Part shown: positions 12,184 to 15,597 of the stretch, piece by piece
Numbering within the stretch: the first letter of the stretch is position 1
How the letters are laid out: each line of letters begins with the position of its first letter
Origin: Planctomycetaceae bacterium
GTDB taxonomy: Bacteria; Planctomycetota; Planctomycetia; Pirellulales; Pirellulaceae
Assembly: GCA_022614795.1 (NCBI GenBank)
Contig: JAKEHX010000478.1
Span: 1 to 15,597 of the forward strand
DNA length: 15,597 bases
Reading direction: 5' to 3'
Program-made: the position numbers and the translations under genes
Notes under the pieces: generated by a model
Database searches by the model: none
Told to the model about the DNA's origin: nothing
The model's input: the letters and a program-made list of their open reading frames with translations, nothing else

Positions 12184-13215
12184 CTACCGTCCCGGCACCG
12201 TTGAGATCGTCTTCCCGAACATCGCCGCAAGCTGCCTGATCTTGGCCGCGACTTCCGCATATTGTTTGGGCAATAGCGCCTGTGGCCCATCGGACTTCGC
12301 CCGCTCGGGGCAGTCGTGTACTTCGATATGGACCCCATCCGCCCCCACGGCGACCCCTGCCAGGGCACAAGGCGGAATCAGGTCGGGCCGGCCAGTCGCA
12401 TGGCTCGGATCGACGATGATCGGCAGGTGCGACAGCCCCTTGACCACTGCGACCGACGCCACGTCGTAGAGGTTTCGCGTCGCCTTGTCGAACCCCTTTA
12501 CGCCCCTCTCGCACAGGACGACGTTGGAGTTTCCCTGCGAGAGGATGTACTCGGCGCTCATCAGCAGGTCTTCGACCGTCGCGCTCATCCCCCGCTTGAG
12601 CAGCACCGGCTTGCGGGTGCGGCCGACCTCGGTGAGCAGCACGAAGTTCTGCATGTTCCGCGCGCCGATCTGGATCATGTCGGCCCATTTTTCGACGGCC
12701 GGCACGCACCGCGGGTCCATGACCTCCGTCACAACCGGCAATCCGTGCTGATCGCCCGCCTCTCGGAGAATCTTCAGACCCTCCTCGCCGAGGCCCTGAA
12801 ATGCGTAGGGGCTGGTCCGCGGCTTATAAGCCCCGCCGCGCAGGATATTTGCCCCAGCCGCCTTGATCGCCCGGGCGATCGTATCCATCCGCTCGGGCTC
12901 TTCCACCGCGCACGGCCCGGCGATCATTGCCAGGTTGCCACCGCCGATCTTGACGCCGGCCACTTCCACGATGCTCGGCTGCGGGTGGGCTTCGCGGCTG
13001 GCGAGCTTGTACGGTGGGAGCACCGGCACGACGTCTTGCACGCCCGGAATCGCCCGCAGCGGCTCGGACGCGATCTTCTGTTCTTCGCCGATGACGCCGA
13101 TGATCGTGCGGAACGTGCCGCGGCTGAGGTGAGCCTTCAGGCCCAAGGCCTCGACCCGCTCGATCACGTGCTGAATCTGGTCTTCCGACGCGCCGGATTG
13201 AAGGATGATAATCAC
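12184..13215 (-). CDS. aroF: 3-Deoxy-7-phosphoheptulonate (DAHP) synthase, type I beta with N-terminal regulatory domain
   Basis: Condenses phosphoenolpyruvate and erythrose 4-phosphate, the first step of the shikimate pathway to aromatic amino acids; cytoplasmic and metal-dependent. The GTG at 13215 gives 343 residues starting MIIILQSGASEDQ, like the Thermotoga-type enzyme. Residues 1-70 form the ferredoxin-like (ACT-like) domain that in this class mediates Tyr/Phe feedback inhibition. Metal ligands are all present: Cys102 (AGPC), His272 (DPSHATG), Glu298 and Asp309. Substrate-binding GGAYKPRTSP (127-136), IQIGARN and LLKRG are intact. No Shine-Dalgarno site precedes the GTG; an open frame continues upstream to 13293 but is not family sequence. 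The symbol aroF is used for the class and could equally be aroG or aroA. It heads the minus-strand cluster, and two stem-loops lie in its leader. Confidence 0.95.
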   Translation of the reverse strand: MIIILQSGASEDQIQHVIERVEALGLKAHLSRGTFRTIIGVIGEEQKIASEPLRAIPGVQDVVPVLPPYKLASREAHPQPSIVEVAGVKIGGGNLAMIAGPCAVEEPERMDTIARAIKAAGANILRGGAYKPRTSPYAFQGLGEEGLKILREAGDQHGLPVVTEVMDPRCVPAVEKWADMIQIGARNMQNFVLLTEVGRTRKPVLLKRGMSATVEDLLMSAEYILSQGNSNVVLCERGVKGFDKATRNLYDVASVAVVKGLSHLPIIVDPSHATGRPDLIPPCALAGVAVGADGVHIEVHDCPERAKSDGPQALLPKQYAEVAAKIRQLAAMFGKTISTVPGR

Positions 13216-13259
13216 GGGAGGACGCTCACTTCGAGTTGCACTGCGTGATGTATTGTAGG

Positions 13260-13309
13260 GGAACGCCCTCAGCGGCGTTCCGAAGCGAAGCACCCGCCCT
13301 AAACGGGTG
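13260..13309. other. Two adjacent stem-loops upstream of the DAHP synthase gene
   Basis: ggaacgcc-ctcagc-ggcgttcc (13260-13281) forms an 8-bp stem with a 6-base loop, and cacccg-ccctaaa-cgggtg (13291-13309) a 6-bp stem with a 7-base loop. On the minus strand they would lie in the mRNA leader 45-95 nt before the GTG at 13215. No leader peptide rich in aromatic residues and no T-run is seen, so attenuation is not supported; they may simply be another intergenic repeat element. Confidence 0.45.
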
Positions 13310-13482
13310 GAATTTAGTCAAATGGAATCCCGGATCTTAGCATGGCTTCCGCCAGACCGTCGAGGCGGCGTCGCCTCACCCAGGACCATCCCTTCACTGG
13401 GATTCTCAGCGCAGGCTCGTGGTCGATGTTTCGCCCGTAGCAATGATTCGATGGATGAATTGATCCCATAATCCGCAATTCC

Positions 13483-14292
13483 ATGCTTTCACAAACGATC
13501 GGTTTCATCGGCGCCGGCCAAATGGCCCGGGCCCTCGCCAAGGGTTTCGTTCGGGCCGGACTCGTGAAGCCCGCGCAAATCATCGCCGCCGATCCCGTTC
13601 CGGCAGCGGCTCAGCAGTTCGTGGACGAAGTCGCGGGCGCTAGCCTGGTAACCAGCAACTCCGCGGTTGTCGCCCAGACTTCCACCATATTTCTGGCTGT
13701 CAAGCCGCAAAACATGGCCGGCGTGTTTTCCGAGCTTGCCGGCAAGACGCCGCCCGGCAAGCTGTTCGTCTCGATTGCCGCCGGCGTGACTCTTGCGAAG
13801 CTGGAGGACGGCCTCAAGACCGGCCGCATTATCCGCGTCATGCCAAACACTCCAGCTCTCATCGGCGAGGGAGCGTCGGCCTATTCACTTGGACCGGCGG
13901 CGACTCCTGCCGACGGGCAGCTCGTCGGCGAGTTGCTCGCCGCGGTCGGCCGGGCCTTGCTCGTGGATGAAAAACTGCTCGATGCGGTCACGGGACTGTC
14001 TGGCTCAGGGCCGGCGTTCGTCTATGTCATGATCGAGGCCCTCAGCGACGGGGGCGTGCGCATGGGCCTGCCGCGCGATATCGCCGCTGCCTTGGCCGCT
14101 CAAACTGTCCGCGGCGCCGCGGCCATGGTCCTCGAAACGGGCGAGCACACCTCAGTCCTCAAGGACAAAGTCGCCAGCCCCGGCGGCACCACAATCGCCG
14201 GACTTCAGGCCCTCGAAGACCGCGGCCTGCGCGGGGCCCTCATCGCCGCCGTCGAAGCCGCCACCCGTCGCTCGCAAGAGTTAGGCAAGTAA
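13483..14292 (+). CDS. proC: Pyrroline-5-carboxylate reductase
   Basis: Reduces 1-pyrroline-5-carboxylate to L-proline with NAD(P)H, the last step of proline synthesis; cytoplasmic. The 269 residues match the family. A Rossmann motif GFIGAGQMARALAKG lies at 7-21, the dinucleotide-site VKPQN follows, then RVMPNTPALIGEGASAYS. The C-terminal domain has the family signature VTGLSGSGPAFVYVMIEALSDGGVRMGL region and the SPGGTTIAGLQALE motif, with the substrate-site residues present. The ATG at 13483 has no Shine-Dalgarno site; CATAAT at 13467-13472 could be a -10 box, which would make the message almost leaderless. It diverges from the DAHP synthase gene across a 267-base region of small stem-loops, including gaggcg-gcgt-cgcctc at 13362-13377. 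Confidence 0.97.
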   Translation: MLSQTIGFIGAGQMARALAKGFVRAGLVKPAQIIAADPVPAAAQQFVDEVAGASLVTSNSAVVAQTSTIFLAVKPQNMAGVFSELAGKTPPGKLFVSIAAGVTLAKLEDGLKTGRIIRVMPNTPALIGEGASAYSLGPAATPADGQLVGELLAAVGRALLVDEKLLDAVTGLSGSGPAFVYVMIEALSDGGVRMGLPRDIAAALAAQTVRGAAAMVLETGEHTSVLKDKVASPGGTTIAGLQALEDRGLRGALIAAVEAATRRSQELGK

Positions 14293-14295
14293 GCC

Positions 14296-14323
14296 TTGCT
14301 CCGCACCCGACCAGTACGATAAT
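14296..14323 (+). promoter_or_regulatory. Candidate sigma-70-type promoter for the small acidic protein
   Basis: TTGCTC (14296-14301) and GATAAT (14318-14323) are 16 bases apart, just after the proC stop codon. They could drive the gene starting at 14365. The match is moderate and unsupported by anything else. Confidence 0.35.
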
Positions 14324-14364
14324 GGGCGCAAGGGACTCCTTCGGTATTCTGGAGCGTGCAAAAC

Positions 14365-14616
14365 GTGTCCTCCTCCATTTTCGTGCTCGTCGACGATAAA
14401 CACGTCCCCGTATTCCGGATCATGTGGGTCTCCGACACGCCCCACTTCTGCGGGAACGAAGATTGCACGTGCGAAGGGGACTACGAGGTCCGCCTTGAGC
14501 AGGACGAATCGGTCTGGGCCTCGCGGCAGGAACGCGACAACGTGCTCAAGGCGGTCGAAGCCTGGTACAACGGCGAGCGCGAGCAGGAAGGCGAGTGGGA
14601 CGAAGAAGGCGAATAG
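14365..14616 (+). CDS. Small acidic protein with a Cys-x4-Cys-x-Cys motif, function unknown
   Basis: The protein has 83 residues from the GTG at 14365 (MSSSIFVLVDDKHVPVFRIM). That start is chosen because GGAG (14351-14354) lies 10 nt upstream; the in-frame GTG at 14356 would be only one base from it. A central HFCGNEDCTCEG segment gives three cysteines (C-x4-C-x-C) with a nearby His, which could bind a metal or form a disulphide; a single such motif does not prove it. The rest has a hydrophobic first strand and a highly acidic end (EREQEGEWDEEGE). No signal peptide or membrane segment is seen. I recall similar short proteins from planctomycetes but no assigned role. It lies 72 nt after proC on the same strand and may have its own promoter. 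Confidence 0.72.
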   Translation: MSSSIFVLVDDKHVPVFRIMWVSDTPHFCGNEDCTCEGDYEVRLEQDESVWASRQERDNVLKAVEAWYNGEREQEGEWDEEGE

Positions 14617-14716
14617 TGCCCGGGCTGTGAAGATTTCGCTCCCGCGGGTGGCTGCCGGCCCGCCCCGTTGCTAAATTGCCGGGGTCTCATTTCGCCCGCG
14701 TTCCAGGGTCTGCCTG

Positions 14717-15205
14717 ATGTCGCTCTTCGCCGACAGCCGCTATCAGTGGCGCGAAACCTATTTCGTGCTCTTCGAGAAGAAGAACCGTCCCAAAGCGGCG
14801 GACTTCAAGCACGCTCTGGCCGAGCTGGGTCCGCGGCTGGAGGTGCTGCACGTCCACGCCAACAAGGAGGGCCAGCTCGAATCGATGACCGTCCTCTCGC
14901 ACTCCGACGCCGCCGGGATGGACATCACCTTCGTCACGGGCGAGGAAGTGAAGGAGCAACTCGCCGAACTCAAGGAAGAGTGGCAAACCCGCAGGCTCGA
15001 TCCGCAGGAGAAGCTGCGGCTGGCCAGGCTGCTGCATTCCGATTCGCGGTACGACGTGTACCACTTCGAGGAAATTACCGATATTCCCAGCGACGAGGAC
15101 GAAGGCCCGCTCGATCCGGGGACGCTGCTTTTGGTGCTCAACAAGCTCGCGCACCTGTGCCACGGACTGTCGCTCGATCCTCAGTCGGGGGAACTGTTGA
15201 CGTAG
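14717..15205 (+). CDS. Conserved hypothetical protein, cytoplasmic
   Basis: The protein has 162 residues starting MSLFADSRYQWRETYFVLFE. It is soluble and mixed in charge, without signal peptide or membrane helix. The first 80 residues alternate strands and helices (RETYFVLFEK, FKHALAELG, LEVLHVHAN, ESMTVLSHSD, MDITFVTGEEV), which suggests a small alpha/beta fold. A charged helical segment follows (about 75-105, EEVKEQLAELKEEWQTRRLD), then an acidic loop (DIPSDEDEGPLD) and a final helix with LVLNKLAHLCHG. I do not recognise a named domain. The ATG has only a weak AGGG 9 nt upstream. It is 100 nt downstream of the small acidic gene on the same strand and converges on the next gene across a hairpin repeat. 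Confidence 0.78.
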   Translation: MSLFADSRYQWRETYFVLFEKKNRPKAADFKHALAELGPRLEVLHVHANKEGQLESMTVLSHSDAAGMDITFVTGEEVKEQLAELKEEWQTRRLDPQEKLRLARLLHSDSRYDVYHFEEITDIPSDEDEGPLDPGTLLLVLNKLAHLCHGLSLDPQSGELLT

Positions 15206-15231
15206 CGTGGCTGGTTGGATCAAGGACATTC

Positions 15232-15304
15232 TCACACAGAGGCACAGGGGCACAGAGGAGATTGATTCAACGACTCTGCTCCGTGCCTCTGTGCCTCTGT
15301 GTGA
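15232..15304. repeat. Hairpin-forming 'cacagaggcacagg' repeat
   Basis: The left arm (15232-15259) and right arm (15279-15304) are reverse complements over about 22 bp with one mismatch: tcacacagaggcacag is perfect, then ggcac after the mismatch. A loop of about 20 bases separates them. It fills the gap between two convergent genes and could terminate transcription from both sides, though no T-run is present. Repeats of this sequence are common in planctomycetes and other bacteria as far as I recall. Confidence 0.85.
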
Positions 15305-15320
15305 ACTTCAAGAATTGCAG

Positions 15321-15597
15321 CTACGACTCCTTTTCTTCTTCCTCCTCCTCCTCCTCCGGCACGCCGAACACAAACCCGGCTCGCACCGGCGGTGGCATCG
15401 GTGACTTGGCCCCACGGACGCTTCGCCAAATCACCTCGTTGAGCAGCAGGTCGTCGGCTGCGTCTTCCTTGCTAAAGTCGAACGCCAGCGACAGCTCCGC
15501 TCCCCAAGCACTCGCCAAGTTCTGCTCCGTCAAATCGACATTCGCCGGCAGGTGCTTGTACGGCGACAAGTCAGCCTGCGGCGTAAACGAGTTGTAC
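15321..15597 (-). CDS. C-terminal end of an alkaline-phosphatase-like phosphoesterase (5' end beyond window)
   Basis: The last 91 residues of a longer protein: the frame is open to the window edge, beginning YNSFTPQADLSPYKHLPANV, and the TTG at 15569 is internal rather than a start. The pattern 'F-x-P-x-x-D-L-x-P-Y-x-x-L-P-x-x-v-x-L-x-x-x-N', followed by EDAADDLLLNEVIWRSVRGA and SPMPPPV, resembles the end of planctomycete proteins that combine a YncE-type beta-propeller with an alkaline-phosphatase-superfamily domain. The catalytic part is outside the window, so the function is inferred from memory of this tail only. The protein ends in an all-Glu run (EEEEEEEEKES) coded by a trinucleotide repeat at about 15330-15358. 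It converges on the hypothetical gene ending at 15205. Confidence 0.6.
   Translation of the reverse strand, partial: YNSFTPQADLSPYKHLPANVDLTEQNLASAWGAELSLAFDFSKEDAADDLLLNEVIWRSVRGAKSPMPPPVRAGFVFGVPEEEEEEEEKES

Noticed and set aside
12316..13248. 310-codon open frame on the + strand opposite the DAHP synthase gene
   Set aside because: Antisense shadow of an enzyme with all metal ligands intact.
13213..13293. Longer N-terminus for the DAHP synthase from 13293
   Set aside because: The added residues are coded by the stem-loop region; the GTG at 13215 gives the length and start seen in Thermotoga-type enzymes.
13314..13583. 89-codon minus-strand frame across the proC start
   Set aside because: It overlaps the proC N-terminus in antisense and crosses the stem-loop region; no start signal or family resemblance.

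Overview
This window reads as ordinary high-GC chromosomal DNA from a planctomycete, most likely of the Pirellula/Pirellulales type. The signs are a TIGR02604-type 'membrane-bound dehydrogenase' propeller protein, a short and divergent RNA polymerase omega subunit, small conserved proteins of the kind found in this group, frequent GTG/TTG starts with few strong Shine-Dalgarno sites, and several kinds of simple or palindromic repeat in the gaps between genes. No rRNA, tRNA, transposase, CRISPR array, prophage or defence locus is visible. The taxonomic call rests on recognising protein families, not on a database search.

Layout. Bases 2-1360 (+) hold the 3' part of an amidase-signature hydrolase. 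It converges on a small FN3-like protein of unknown function (1502-2164, -), with an imperfect palindrome built from 'attcaaatgacgaa' units between them. Upstream of the FN3-like gene is 547 bases without a convincing gene, carrying a degenerate 21-bp tandem repeat array. A small two-helix membrane protein (2712-3008, +) then converges on recG (3122-5236, -). recG diverges from a secreted propeller/HEAT-like protein (5372-7543, +), and a long palindrome lies in the shared control region.

The core of the window is a minus-strand run read from 13215 down to 7574: aroF-type DAHP synthase, tpiA, secG, yicC, gmk, rpoZ, coaC, and a membrane protein of unknown function. Gaps are short (about 20-90 nt). 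yicC/gmk and gmk/rpoZ overlap, which suggests co-transcription and translational coupling. The products serve aromatic amino acid synthesis, glycolysis, protein export, RNA processing, GTP supply, transcription and coenzyme A synthesis: a housekeeping growth cluster. gmk-rpoZ-coaC, often preceded by yicC, is a widespread bacterial order, and tpiA-secG is also a common pair.

On the right, proC (13483-14292, +) is followed by two small proteins of unknown function on the same strand (14365-14616, 14717-15205). The second converges, across a strong 22-bp hairpin repeat, on the C-terminal end of a protein resembling alkaline-phosphatase-type phosphoesterases (15321-15597, -), which runs off the window.

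I found no convincing new multi-gene system. The most unusual feature is repeat DNA inside the gene cluster: a 29-bp copy of the intergenic repeat at 1460-1488 recurs with one mismatch at 9834-9862. There it supplies the yicC stop codon and the first codons of the annotated gmk reading frame. Other points of interest are the 21-bp array, the lack of a haem motif in the propeller protein, and a small acidic protein with a Cys-x4-Cys-x-Cys motif.
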